A DNA stretch of 64,000 nucleotides. Origin: Bacteroides fragilis (GTDB lineage: Bacteria > Bacteroidota > Bacteroidia > Bacteroidales > Bacteroidaceae). Under the pieces are notes generated by a model that was not told the origin of the DNA, did no database searches, and worked only from the letters and a program-made list of their open reading frames with translations. A program made the position numbers and the translations under genes. The stretch's first letter is position 1. Every line of letters begins with the position of its first letter. The stretch covers positions 62,001 to 126,000 of the forward strand of contig NZ_SZUU01000004.1 in NCBI RefSeq assembly GCF_019583405.1, in the 5' to 3' direction. Below, in pieces: positions 44,021-52,375 of the stretch.

Positions 44021-44304
44021 GGCTTCACCTCCTTCTTCTGATAGCGTGCATAAAGCAGATACCATAGCCCCCATGCAGCCAGTGTGCTTCCGGCTACGGC
44101 TGCTGTGGTGATGATGAAGGCTTCCAGCCCGATGGCGTGCAGTCCTTTCACGATGGCTTCGTTGCCTCCTACGTCAATGCCGAGCAGGAAGAGCAACAGC
44201 CATATTAATAAAGTAATGACTTTATGTATCCATGTGAGCCTTTGGCTTCGTAGCAAGTAGCCAAGCAGCATGCCTGTAAGCATGATTCCGATTATTATAA
44301 ACAT
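44017..44304 (-). CDS. LysO-family lysine exporter, N-terminal part
   Basis: A 95-residue protein with three membrane helices (MFIIIGIMLTGMLLGYLL; ITLLIWLLLFLLGIDVGG; AFIITTAAVAGSTLAAWGLW). LLFLLGIDVGGNEAIV is the DUF340/LysO N-terminal signature. Its stop overlaps the start of the C-terminal part, so translation is coupled. A TATCTTTG box (complement of 44325-44332) lies 20 bases upstream. Confidence 0.85.
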   Translation of the reverse strand: MFIIIGIMLTGMLLGYLLRSQRLTWIHKVITLLIWLLLFLLGIDVGGNEAIVKGLHAIGLEAFIITTAAVAGSTLAAWGLWYLLYARYQKKEVKP

Positions 44305-44341
44305 ATAAATGTGCTTTTAGGGCACAAAGATAGTGGTTTCT

Positions 44342-45376
44342 TTATAAATCCGGTACCATTGGAGGAATTGCATGGTTTTTGACCGTCAGCATGTAGTTGG
44401 TTTCTGCGCTGAATCCAACCATTCCGGTACCGCCGTTCACATTGCTGGGGAAAGCGATGGGCTCGCTCAAGGTGTTGTCATAGGCATCTGAGTCGAGCAG
44501 GTTCAGTGCCCTCAGATAATAATATTCTTTTTCGGTGATGCTGAGTATGCGGATATAGACATCTGTTTTTATCCATATATATTCACTTCCCCAGAATCCC
44601 CATCCGTAGATATCATTATAGACAGTCATTGTATAGCTGCCGTCCGCGAAGCGTGAGTCGTCAAATACGGCATACTTGTTAGTGACACTGCCGAACAGGC
44701 CGTTTTCGTCATCTTCTTCCGTACTTGGCTTGCCGTCGGTCAATACCACGTCTTCGTTTGTTTGCAACTTAAAACTTTTCAACATAGCCGATTCCCAGTT
44801 AATCTGCTCACCTTGTTGCCAATAGTATTTCCAGTATTTCCGCTGTTCCACAATGATCCGATAGAAATTCTTCTCTCCCGGACGGTCGTTTATTTTGATT
44901 TGATAACGGAGATGTCTTCTCGGCGGAGTCCCGTAACCATAGTTACTTGGTATTCTCATGATAGAGACTGTATCTACCTTTTCTATCTTCCCGACAGGTT
45001 GGGGTACGGTGACTTCTGCCCATGCGTGATATGCACCGTCATCTGTCATGGCGTCTATGCGGACTACATCGCCCGGATGGAAAGTGCTGTTGATATAAAA
45101 ACGTCCTTTATCGCTGCTGTATGGATCGGGGCGCAGAGTTTCGCTGAGGGAACCGTTAATGCGTACTTCCACAGTGGCTCCGTTGATTTGTCCGATTTGG
45201 TTTCTGCCGGTAAAGTTCAGGAACAGTTCGTTGTAAGTGCTATCGGCGTTGATGATGGCGTTCATCACCAGTTTAGGCGGATTCTCCTTCAGATCGAAAG
45301 GGAGATCGTGGTTGCAGGCTGTGGCAGATATAATAACCAGCAGGAACAGGAGTATGTCGTGAATGGATCGTTTCAT
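44342..45376 (-). CDS. DUF4249 lipoprotein
   Basis: A 344-residue lipoprotein; the signal LLFLLVIISATAC gives the lipidated Cys near residue 21. The mature part begins PPKLVMNAIINADSTYNELFL, typical of DUF4249, whose genes nearly always follow TonB-dependent receptors with an STN domain. It is probably the surface or periplasmic partner of the receptor just upstream (6-bp gap), much as SusD pairs with SusC. The ligand is unknown. Confidence 0.88.
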   Translation of the reverse strand: MKRSIHDILLFLLVIISATACNHDLPFDLKENPPKLVMNAIINADSTYNELFLNFTGRNQIGQINGATVEVRINGSLSETLRPDPYSSDKGRFYINSTFHPGDVVRIDAMTDDGAYHAWAEVTVPQPVGKIEKVDTVSIMRIPSNYGYGTPPRRHLRYQIKINDRPGEKNFYRIIVEQRKYWKYYWQQGEQINWESAMLKSFKLQTNEDVVLTDGKPSTEEDDENGLFGSVTNKYAVFDDSRFADGSYTMTVYNDIYGWGFWGSEYIWIKTDVYIRILSITEKEYYYLRALNLLDSDAYDNTLSEPIAFPSNVNGGTGMVGFSAETNYMLTVKNHAIPPMVPDL

Positions 45377-45382
45377 AAATAC

Positions 45383-48061
45383 TTAGAATTTATATGTATA
45401 ACTGAATGAAGGAATACAAGGCAACAAGGTGAATTTCCGGATGACCGGTATGCGGTTGCCTTGTGCTTGTTCGCCTTGAGTATATTCAGTCTTTTTGTAG
45501 GTGCGATATACCAAGGTAGGGTTCATGGCATTGTATACATTATATATACTGACGTTCCAGATACGCATGCCATGCCGTGTTTTCTTGCTGAAATTAACAC
45601 CTACATTGAGCCGGTGCGTGGCGGGAAGGCGATAGTTGTTGCGGTGCTTGACATAATCTCCTTCTTGTATCGATGAATTGTTATCGCCCGGACGGATGAT
45701 AGCTGTCAGTTCAGTGGGGATTGTGGTTGTACCTCCGGTGGTAAGTATCCATGAGGCACTTACGTCGATTCGTTCATTGAACCGATGGTTGAGGGTCAGG
45801 TCTATATTGTGCCTCCGGTCATATTTATACGGAAAGCGTGCCCCATTGTTTATCCCTCCTTTGGCAAATTTACGGTCACTCTTGGCCAATGTATATGCGA
45901 GCCATCCGGTTGTCTTCCCGATGGTTCTCTGTGCCATGAATTCTATACCCATGGAGCGTCCGCGTCCCATCTCCACTTTGTCTTCCCATCCGGTGGAAGA
46001 TCCGAGGAAACTGACTCCGTCTTTGTATTCAAGCACATTTCTCATTCCTTTATAGTAGCCTTCCACCGAGAATTCCCATCCGTCGATTCCAGTGTAATAG
46101 CCACCCAATGATACCTGATGCGCTTGCATAGGCTTGATTTTACTGGTCACCGGTACCCACAGGTCGGTGGGCATGGCGAACGGCATGGATGAAATCAAGT
46201 GTACATACTGGCTCATTTTGGTGTAAGAAGCTTTGATTACGATGTCCTTGTTGAGCTGATAGCGTGCGGAGATGCGGGGTTGTATGGAGAAATAGTTCTT
46301 CTTTTGCACTTGGAAGGTCGAGAAGTGCAGGCCCAGGTTCATACGCAGGCGACTGCTCAGATTGAAGTTATCTTCAAGGTAGGCAGATGCTTCGTGGGCA
46401 AGGATTTCGCTGTTAGAGGCGGTATAATACGTCGTATCCCGCTCGATGGTTTCTCCGGTCTTGTCGAATATCTTTGAGGTGGATACTTCCGGGCGGAAAC
46501 TATGGTGCAGGTATTGCATTCCGAACTTGACATGGTGTGCGGGGATAGGATTATAGTCAAAATCTATCTGAGCACTCCAGTCCCGGATTCCCGATTTATA
46601 GTCGGCTTTATAGCGGTTCCAGGTTATTTGGTTGTTTGTATGTATCTCGTTCTTGGTGAACGTGCTGACGTCAAACTTATAGTTATTGAAAGCGACTGTG
46701 GTATTGCTGAACAGCTTGTTGTTAAAGATGTAGTTCCAGCGTCCCGAAACGATGGTATTTCCCCAGTTCATCTTTCCGCCATCCCTGTACTTGTCTTCGT
46801 CACCGTAGTAAGTGTCGTCATACTTTGTCATGAAATGGTCTTTGCCATTGTATGCACTGAGGAAGAGGCGGCTCCGGTCGGAAAACTTATGGTTGATTTT
46901 GGCATTAATGTCATAAAAGTAATAACTGTACTTTTCCTCTTTCGGCATGAAGGGTTTGGCCAACAGGTCGATGTAGGAGCGGCGGGCAGAAATGTTGAAA
47001 GAGGTCCGGTCCTTGATGATCGGCCCTTCGAAATTGAGTTTGCTGGTCAGGAGTCCTATACTGACTACGCCATGATAGTTCTTCATGTCGCCATCGTTGG
47101 TGCGTACGTCGATTACCGAGGAGAGGCGTCCGCCGAAGCGGGCGGGGAAAGAACTTTTGAAGAGGGTTACTTTCTTTACGGCTTCGGGAGTGAAGACAGA
47201 GAAGAATCCTAATAAATGGTCTACGTTGTACACCGGTACACCGTCCAGCAAGATCAGGTTTTGGTCGGGGCCGCCGCCACGTACATACAATCCGGCAGAT
47301 CCTTCCATCCCGGCCTGTACGCCCGGCATCAACTGGATGGCTTTCATTACATCTGCTTCTCCCAATATGCTGGGAGTGTTTTTTATTTGTGTCATCGGTA
47401 TCTCGCTGGCCCCCATTTGAGTGGCCATGATCCCCGATTCGGCCTTGTCCGATACGATGACCACTTCTTGCAGCATGTTATTGTCTTCCATCCGGATGTT
47501 CAGCAGGGTGTCACGGGTCAGGGTCAGTGCGTGTTGCTGGCTGGTGTAACCCAAATAGGAGAAGCTCAACTGAGCTTCTCCTTCCGGCAGCGTAATGCTG
47601 TAGAAACCGTAAGGATTGGTGGTGGTTCCTTGATGATGACGACTCTCAAGAATATTGGCACCAATCAGCGTTTCGGCAGACGCCCCGTCGGTTACGTATC
47701 CACTGATAGTAAACCTGCGGCTTACGGGTTTGGGGGGGATTTTTTGTAACAGGATGTGTTTCCCTGTTATTTTATAACTTATCGGTTCGTTGGCAAACAA
47801 CTGGTTCAGAACTTCTCCGAGAGGTTTCTTCTGTACGTTGAGGCTGACTTTATGGTCGAGTTTCACTTCTTCACCGTAGATGAAAGAGAAACCGGTGGCC
47901 TGTTCTATATGCCGGATAATCTCTGAGAGGCTGGTGTTCTGCAGCTTGAGAGTGATCTTGGGTTCCGGTGTCTGCGCATTGATAGTCGAAAAGGATATGG
48001 AAACCACACACATCAGAATGTAACTTCTGATGTGGTGGAAATCCAAACTGGATTTTCTCAT
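45383..48061 (-). CDS. TonB-dependent receptor with N-terminal STN signalling domain
   Basis: An 892-residue outer-membrane receptor. In order: signal peptide (about 1-29, ending TINAQ), STN domain (about 35-105; IIRHIEQATGFSFIYGEE), carboxypeptidase-regulatory-like domain (about 118-200; ISGYVTDGASAETLIGANIL), plug (about 205-330; GLYVRGGGPDQNLILLDG) and beta-barrel ending in SYTYKF with the terminal Phe. The STN domain passes ligand occupancy to FecR and the ECF sigma factor upstream. It may import a metal chelate, glycan or peptide; the sequence does not decide. Confidence 0.93.
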   Translation of the reverse strand: MRKSSLDFHHIRSYILMCVVSISFSTINAQTPEPKITLKLQNTSLSEIIRHIEQATGFSFIYGEEVKLDHKVSLNVQKKPLGEVLNQLFANEPISYKITGKHILLQKIPPKPVSRRFTISGYVTDGASAETLIGANILESRHHQGTTTNPYGFYSITLPEGEAQLSFSYLGYTSQQHALTLTRDTLLNIRMEDNNMLQEVVIVSDKAESGIMATQMGASEIPMTQIKNTPSILGEADVMKAIQLMPGVQAGMEGSAGLYVRGGGPDQNLILLDGVPVYNVDHLLGFFSVFTPEAVKKVTLFKSSFPARFGGRLSSVIDVRTNDGDMKNYHGVVSIGLLTSKLNFEGPIIKDRTSFNISARRSYIDLLAKPFMPKEEKYSYYFYDINAKINHKFSDRSRLFLSAYNGKDHFMTKYDDTYYGDEDKYRDGGKMNWGNTIVSGRWNYIFNNKLFSNTTVAFNNYKFDVSTFTKNEIHTNNQITWNRYKADYKSGIRDWSAQIDFDYNPIPAHHVKFGMQYLHHSFRPEVSTSKIFDKTGETIERDTTYYTASNSEILAHEASAYLEDNFNLSSRLRMNLGLHFSTFQVQKKNYFSIQPRISARYQLNKDIVIKASYTKMSQYVHLISSMPFAMPTDLWVPVTSKIKPMQAHQVSLGGYYTGIDGWEFSVEGYYKGMRNVLEYKDGVSFLGSSTGWEDKVEMGRGRSMGIEFMAQRTIGKTTGWLAYTLAKSDRKFAKGGINNGARFPYKYDRRHNIDLTLNHRFNERIDVSASWILTTGGTTTIPTELTAIIRPGDNNSSIQEGDYVKHRNNYRLPATHRLNVGVNFSKKTRHGMRIWNVSIYNVYNAMNPTLVYRTYKKTEYTQGEQAQGNRIPVIRKFTLLPCIPSFSYTYKF

Positions 48062-48063
48062 GT

Positions 48064-48942
48064 CTAGTTAAGTTTAGTAGTAATCGTTATTTTTTCATTG
48101 TTGTGTGAATAGTTAAATTTACCGACTGTATGCAGCAGATCGAGAATCTGGTCGAGTCCTTCTCCGTCGGAGAATCGTGCCGTGATCCGGTAATCCCGCA
48201 ATGCTTTGTCTGCTATGGAGATGTTTACACCAAACGTGTTGGACAGCTGTCGGGCAATCTCCTGCAGGGGGAGGTTGTTGAAGACTAATTCGCCATTCCG
48301 CCAGGCTATCTCCTCGGCAGCGCGATCTGAAACTTCAAGGGTCATGCTCTTTTTCACCTTATTATATATAGCACTTTCGTTTGGCTTCAGAACCATGCGC
48401 ACAGAATTGGCTTTATTGCTCACCACCACGGAACCTTCGAGTAGGGTGGTTTTCACTTCCGGATCGTCCGGATAGGACTCTACGTTGAAGTGAGTTCCCA
48501 GTACCTCTACATTGACCGACTCTGTTTGTACGATGAAAGAGTGTTCCCGATTCTTCGTCACTTCGAAATAGGCTTCTCCTTTCAGGCCCACTTCCCTGTG
48601 TTTCCCTTTGAATTTCTCGGGATAGGTGAGAGAAGAGAAGTGGTTCAGCGTCACTTCCGTTCCATCGGGTAACTTTATAGTCCGTGTGTCGGCCAGTGTA
48701 GAAACGGTTTGCAAGGCGGCAGGTTTCAGATAGCAATAAGTGTTCCATCCGATGTAGCAGAACAAAGCGATGGCGGCTACTGCCGAGAAAATGCGTATAG
48801 AGAAAAGCCGGTGTGCCGGACGTGGCAATCGCTTCTCTAATATCTGATAGCTTGCCGCTGCCGAGAATCTTCCTCTGGGCGAGCGGGTGGAGGCTATGAG
48901 TTTCTCCAATAATCGGTTAAGTTCCTGGTCGGTATACTTCAT
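48064..48942 (-). CDS. FecR-family anti-sigma factor
   Basis: A 292-residue regulator. The cytoplasmic N-terminus (about 1-70), one membrane helix (IFSAVAAIALFCYIGW, about 49-64 or a little further) and a periplasmic FecR domain (TIKLPDGTEVTLNHFSSLTYP; LKGEAYFEVTKNREHSFIVQ) are visible. The C-terminal STN-like region (ITARFSDGEGLDQILDLL) contacts the receptor. It holds the ECF sigma factor inactive until the receptor signals. It is 2 bases from the receptor gene. Confidence 0.92.
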   Translation of the reverse strand: MKYTDQELNRLLEKLIASTRSPRGRFSAAASYQILEKRLPRPAHRLFSIRIFSAVAAIALFCYIGWNTYCYLKPAALQTVSTLADTRTIKLPDGTEVTLNHFSSLTYPEKFKGKHREVGLKGEAYFEVTKNREHSFIVQTESVNVEVLGTHFNVESYPDDPEVKTTLLEGSVVVSNKANSVRMVLKPNESAIYNKVKKSMTLEVSDRAAEEIAWRNGELVFNNLPLQEIARQLSNTFGVNISIADKALRDYRITARFSDGEGLDQILDLLHTVGKFNYSHNNEKITITTKLN

Positions 48943-48953
48943 TTTTTATTTCG

Positions 48954-49391
48954 TTATTTTTTCACCAGCCGGATAGACATCTTGGTCGTTTCCGATTTGC
49001 CGTTCTGAGGCCGGCAGATAAGCTGAATGTATTCATTCGTTCCCACTTTCTGGGGATAGACCAGAATAGTGGCTTTGGCCGATTTACTGCCTCCCTTGAT
49101 GGTGACTTTATTATCTTTAATCTTAAAAAACTGTGCCGAAGGGCTTCCGGGTTTCGTCGGACGTGAGGGTGATTCGATGAAGACAATCCGGTCTTCTTTC
49201 GTTTTATCAACCGCAATGATCTTTACCTGGAATTCGGCTTCCGCAGTGTTCTTTTTGTAAGAGAAGTCCTGCGCTTTCTTTTCGAATCCCAGATATTCCT
49301 TGGGATAGGAGTTGTTGCCGTTTTCGCATGCAGTGAAACACAGTGCCATCGTAAGCAATGCAAAGGTTGTAGGTCTTAATAACTTCTTCAT
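48954..49391 (-). CDS. Lipoprotein of unknown function inside the sigma/FecR module
   Basis: A 145-residue lipoprotein: the signal TTFALLTMALCFTAC gives a lipid Cys near 22. The mature part looks all-beta (KNTAEAEFQVKIIAVDKTKE; FKIKDNKVTIKGGSKSAKAT), like one Ig or Calx-beta-type domain. I cannot name a family. It sits between the ECF sigma gene and fecR, which are normally adjacent, so it is probably part of the signalling or uptake route. The gap to fecR is 11 bases. Confidence 0.75.
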   Translation of the reverse strand: MKKLLRPTTFALLTMALCFTACENGNNSYPKEYLGFEKKAQDFSYKKNTAEAEFQVKIIAVDKTKEDRIVFIESPSRPTKPGSPSAQFFKIKDNKVTIKGGSKSAKATILVYPQKVGTNEYIQLICRPQNGKSETTKMSIRLVKK

Positions 49392-49515
49392 AAGCTAAGT
49401 CTTTGTGTTTTGATTAAAATGAATTTCATTGATAAAGACAGAGCGTTCGAAGGATCTCCCTATCGGGAATATGCAAATAAAAGTTAAACCTGATCCATCG
49501 TTTCCGGCCGGTGGT

Positions 49516-50073
49516 TCATTGTTTATCGTTCATCGTCAATATCGCTTCTTTCAGTCGGGTTGTTGCTTTCTGAAGTTGGGCATCTACGGTCTTTGTACTG
49601 ATGCCCAGCTCTTCGGCCACTTGTGCATAGCTTTGTTTTTCTTCGCGGACGCGGATGAACACTTCTCTGCAACGTTCGGGCAGGCGGTCGAGCGCCTTCA
49701 CATAGATGGCGAACAGTTCTTCGCTGATCATCGATTCCTCGGGCGAATCGCTTTGTGCTTCCGGTTCCGGCAATACTTCGGTGGATATGGTTGTGCGCCT
49801 GTTCTCTTTTTCCAGATAGTTGAGCGAGGCGTTTTTCACCAATATGAAGCAATAGTCCTCAATGCTTTTGACTTCGGGCAACGAACTGCGTTGTTCCCAG
49901 AGTTTCAGGAATACATCAAGTACGATCTCCTGCGACCATTCTTCCCGCTTTACGTAATAATAGGCAATGCGGTAAAGCCGGTCGTACGTCATATCGTAGA
50001 AGGATCGGAACGCCGTTTGCGAGTCCAGCTCCTTCATTCGTCTTAATAGTTTTCGAACCTCTGATTCGGTCAT
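49516..50073 (-). CDS. ECF RNA polymerase sigma factor
   Basis: A 185-residue sigma-70 factor of the ECF group. Region 2 is at about 18-85 (FRSFYDMTYDRLYRIAYYYV; EIVLDVFLKLWEQR) and region 4 at about 125-180 (LPERCREVFIRVREEKQSYA; AEELGISTKTVDAQLQKATT). It should transcribe the FecR/TonB receptor operon when released. It starts 12 bases after hemW and may be carried on the hemW transcript. Confidence 0.93.
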   Translation of the reverse strand: MTESEVRKLLRRMKELDSQTAFRSFYDMTYDRLYRIAYYYVKREEWSQEIVLDVFLKLWEQRSSLPEVKSIEDYCFILVKNASLNYLEKENRRTTISTEVLPEPEAQSDSPEESMISEELFAIYVKALDRLPERCREVFIRVREEKQSYAQVAEELGISTKTVDAQLQKATTRLKEAILTMNDKQ

Positions 50074-50085
50074 GACTTTATGGTT

Positions 50086-51219
50086 TTAGTTGTCCACCCG
50101 GAGAAGATCGCTCATAATGCTGTCGGAAATAAAGATTCCTTCTCGGGTGAGGCGCAGAGCACCTTCGTGTATTTCTAATTTGCCGTTTTCTAAAGAAGGA
50201 CGTGCCATCTTGAGGCAATATTGTTCCAGTTCGGTTCCATAATCGTTGCGGAGGCGTTCGAGTGAAATTCCCCATTGAGTGCGGACGGAGGTAATGACGA
50301 ATTCATTGTACCGGGTAGTCAGATCCCGCTCTTCCCGTTCAAAGTCCCGTTTACCGCTTTCGATGCCTGCTATGTATTTCTCTATCGAAGAACAGTTCCA
50401 TTCGCGTGTTTCTCCGTCGAAAGAGTGTGCCGACGGACCGCAACCGAGGTAACTGATCCCTTGCCAGTACGAAGTGTTATGGCGTGAATACATTCCCGGC
50501 TTGCAGAAGTTGGATATTTCGTAGTGCTCATATCCTGCTTCCTGCAGCCGGTCCATCAATAAGGTGAAGAACCGGACACTGCTGTCCTCGTCTACTTCTT
50601 CAACCTGGTGTTTTTGCAACATTCTATAAATAGGAGTACCTTCTTCATAAATCAGGTGGTAGGCCGAAACATGTTCCACATCAAGGGCAACGGCCTGTTG
50701 CAGGTCCCTTTCCCAACGCTCTGCTGTCTCACCGGGAAGTCCGTAAATCAAGTCGATGCTGATGTTACGGAACCCGTAAGTACGGCACAATTCTACCGCA
50801 CGAATGGCTTGAGTGGCGTTGTGGCGCCGCTTCAATAACGTAAGTGTGGCATCATCAAAAGTCTGGATACCCATACTGATGCGGTTGAACGGCAAGCGGG
50901 AAAGCATTTGCACATATTCCGGACAGAGATCATCCGGATTGGCTTCAAGCGTTATTTCATGGCAATTTTCCATTCCATATACACGACGGATGGTGTCGAA
51001 CACCTTCCGGAAGTCCTCTTCATCGAGTTGCGAAGGAGTACCTCCACCAAAGTAAAGCGTTTCTATAGGCTCTCCTTTCAGGTAAGTATATCTCATTTCC
51101 AGCTCCTTGCAGAGCGCTTCGATGTAGTGTCCTTTCCATTCGCTTCGCGTGGTGGAGTAAAAATCGCAATAAATACAGCGTGTCTTACAGAAGGGGACAT
51201 GTATGTATATGCCTGGCAT
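50086..51219 (-). CDS. hemW: Radical SAM family heme chaperone HemW
   Basis: A 377-residue member of the coproporphyrinogen-dehydrogenase-like radical SAM family. The cluster motif IHVPFCKTRCIYCDFYST (CxxxCxxC, about residues 6-23) is followed by ETLYFGGGTPSQL and the HemW-type HNTSYWQGISYLGCGPSAHS. It lacks the HemN N-terminal extension. HemW binds heme and inserts it into target proteins. It has its own promoter, and the ECF sigma gene lies 12 bases downstream. Confidence 0.93.
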   Translation of the reverse strand: MPGIYIHVPFCKTRCIYCDFYSTTRSEWKGHYIEALCKELEMRYTYLKGEPIETLYFGGGTPSQLDEEDFRKVFDTIRRVYGMENCHEITLEANPDDLCPEYVQMLSRLPFNRISMGIQTFDDATLTLLKRRHNATQAIRAVELCRTYGFRNISIDLIYGLPGETAERWERDLQQAVALDVEHVSAYHLIYEEGTPIYRMLQKHQVEEVDEDSSVRFFTLLMDRLQEAGYEHYEISNFCKPGMYSRHNTSYWQGISYLGCGPSAHSFDGETREWNCSSIEKYIAGIESGKRDFEREERDLTTRYNEFVITSVRTQWGISLERLRNDYGTELEQYCLKMARPSLENGKLEIHEGALRLTREGIFISDSIMSDLLRVDN

Positions 51220-51251
51220 GATGGTCTGAGTTGTTTTTGCGGTTTAAATTG

Positions 51252-51281
51252 CAAAAGTAAGGTTTTCGTCTTAGTAAACAA
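51252..51281 (-). promoter_or_regulatory. Promoter of hemW
   Basis: On the minus strand: TTG (complement of 51279-51281), 19 bp, TACTTTTG (complement of 51252-51259), 32 bases before the hemW start. Confidence 0.65.
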
Positions 51282-51304
51282 CTTTGCGGGGCATATATTC
51301 TTTT

Positions 51305-51589
51305 TTATTTAACGGGAGGAAAGTTCCTTTTTGACCATTTGACAATCTGATTATCCGATAACCTCAGAATGCTTTCGTTTCGTGCCGCTCTGAAAGTTGG
51401 AGAAAAAAACGCCTGCATTTGCCGATAGGATTTTCTCATGTGCCACAGATCTGCGGTATTTGTTTCCCAATAGATAGCCGTATGGAAGATTCCTGTCCTT
51501 TTTCTTTTATTTTCCTCCTCTTCCGATGATTCTGCTATATGCAGCTTGACTGGATTTACAGAACAACCGGAGGAGAAAAAGACATCCAT
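51305..51589 (-). CDS. Doubtful hypothetical ORF
   Basis: A 94-codon frame (MDVFFSSGCSVNPVKLHIAE...). It has no recognisable domain or signal, a basic Arg/Lys-rich composition and no visible promoter. It may be a chance frame in a long gap or a relic. Confidence 0.25.
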   Translation of the reverse strand: MDVFFSSGCSVNPVKLHIAESSEEEENKRKRTGIFHTAIYWETNTADLWHMRKSYRQMQAFFSPTFRAARNESILRLSDNQIVKWSKRNFPPVK

Positions 51590-51920
51590 GCAGCCTTTTT
51601 GTTATAACAATATATGCAATGGGGCAAAACATTAAGAGATTTCCGGAAAAGAAGTAAGCATTTTCCGGAAATGCTTACTTCTTTTGGTCCGAATACTTAC
51701 TTCTTTTTTGGGAAATACACCGTCTTTGTGCTGAAAAACCTCCGTCTTTTGCCTTAAATTCTTCCGTTTTGCGTCGAAAACTCCGTTACTGAATCCTATT
51801 TCATTCAGTTTGGCAGAAGACAGTGTAAGCGGATGTGAGGTGAATAATGCTTTTTAATAGATAATAAAGGAAAAGCCTTTCATTCTGATAAACAGCTTGT
51901 TCTCTTGCTCTTTGTCTTGA
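51590..51920. other. Intergenic gap with repeated TACTTCTTTT units
   Basis: No gene. AAGAAGTAAGCA (51649-51660) pairs with TGCTTACTTCTT (51672-51683) around TTTTCCGGAAA, and the loop sequence TTTCCGGAAA occurs twice (51640-51649, 51662-51671). A further copy, ATACTTACTTCTTTT, lies at about 51693-51707. The hairpin followed by T-rich sequence may terminate plus-strand transcription. Confidence 0.5.
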
Positions 51921-52060
51921 TATGTTGCATAACATTGTTTAGTAACATTGTCAGTTTTATTGCTTTTCATTTGATTAATGCCTAATTTGCGCTTCAGTAA
52001 AAAAAGGGTATGCGAAAAACACATACTGAATCATTCATTTAAATCTTATATATCATGAAA
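51921..52060 (+). repeat. Direct repeat copy A: duplicated EF-G2 leader and promoter
   Basis: 140 bp that match 53975-54114 with four substitutions and no gap by eye. It ends with the ATGAAA start of the NVEALA-like gene. It contains two TGTTnnnnAACA dyads (51923-51934, 51936-51947) and a promoter-like TTG (51960-51962), 20 bp, TAATTTG (51983-51989). It looks like a copy of the leader of the EF-G paralogue gene, now driving the inserted cassette. Confidence 0.92.
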
Positions 52061-52375
52061 AAGACTTTAAGAATTTGTTTAGGAGTAACTTTCTTGTTAT
52101 TTGTTTCTGCTAATGTCTGTTTATCCGCGTTGAAAAACAAAGATAAAAAAGCGAATATGAAGATGCTTACTTTAGAATGCATTGCAATGGGAGAAGGTAC
52201 TGACTCTGGAGAAGGAGGAGGAGGAGGTAACTATTCATGCACAGTAACTGTAGAATGTGGATTTCCTCTATCTGGTTCAGTATCTTGTAGCGGTAACAAA
52301 TGTAGCAGAGGACTTGATTGGTTAAAAGGTGCCTATGTTAAGTGTGATGGAAATACGACTTATTGCAATGAATAA
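52055..52375 (+). CDS. NVEALA-like secreted Cys-rich peptide
   Basis: A 106-residue secreted protein. A signal-like helix (about 5-25) is followed by a leader LTLECIAMGEG, which aligns with the ANVEALA-GEG pattern of the Bacteroides NVEALA family, then a Gly-rich spacer and a Cys-rich end (VECGFPL; SCSGNKCSRG; KCDGNTTYC) with at least six Cys, fitting disulfides. Function of NVEALA proteins is unknown. Its last bases overlap the start of the propeller gene (ATGAATAA). Confidence 0.7.
   Translation: MKKTLRICLGVTFLLFVSANVCLSALKNKDKKANMKMLTLECIAMGEGTDSGEGGGGGNYSCTVTVECGFPLSGSVSCSGNKCSRGLDWLKGAYVKCDGNTTYCNE

Noticed and set aside
46502..47212. A 236-codon plus-strand frame inside the TonB receptor gene
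   Set aside because: Antisense shadow of the barrel and plug coding sequence with no family signature.
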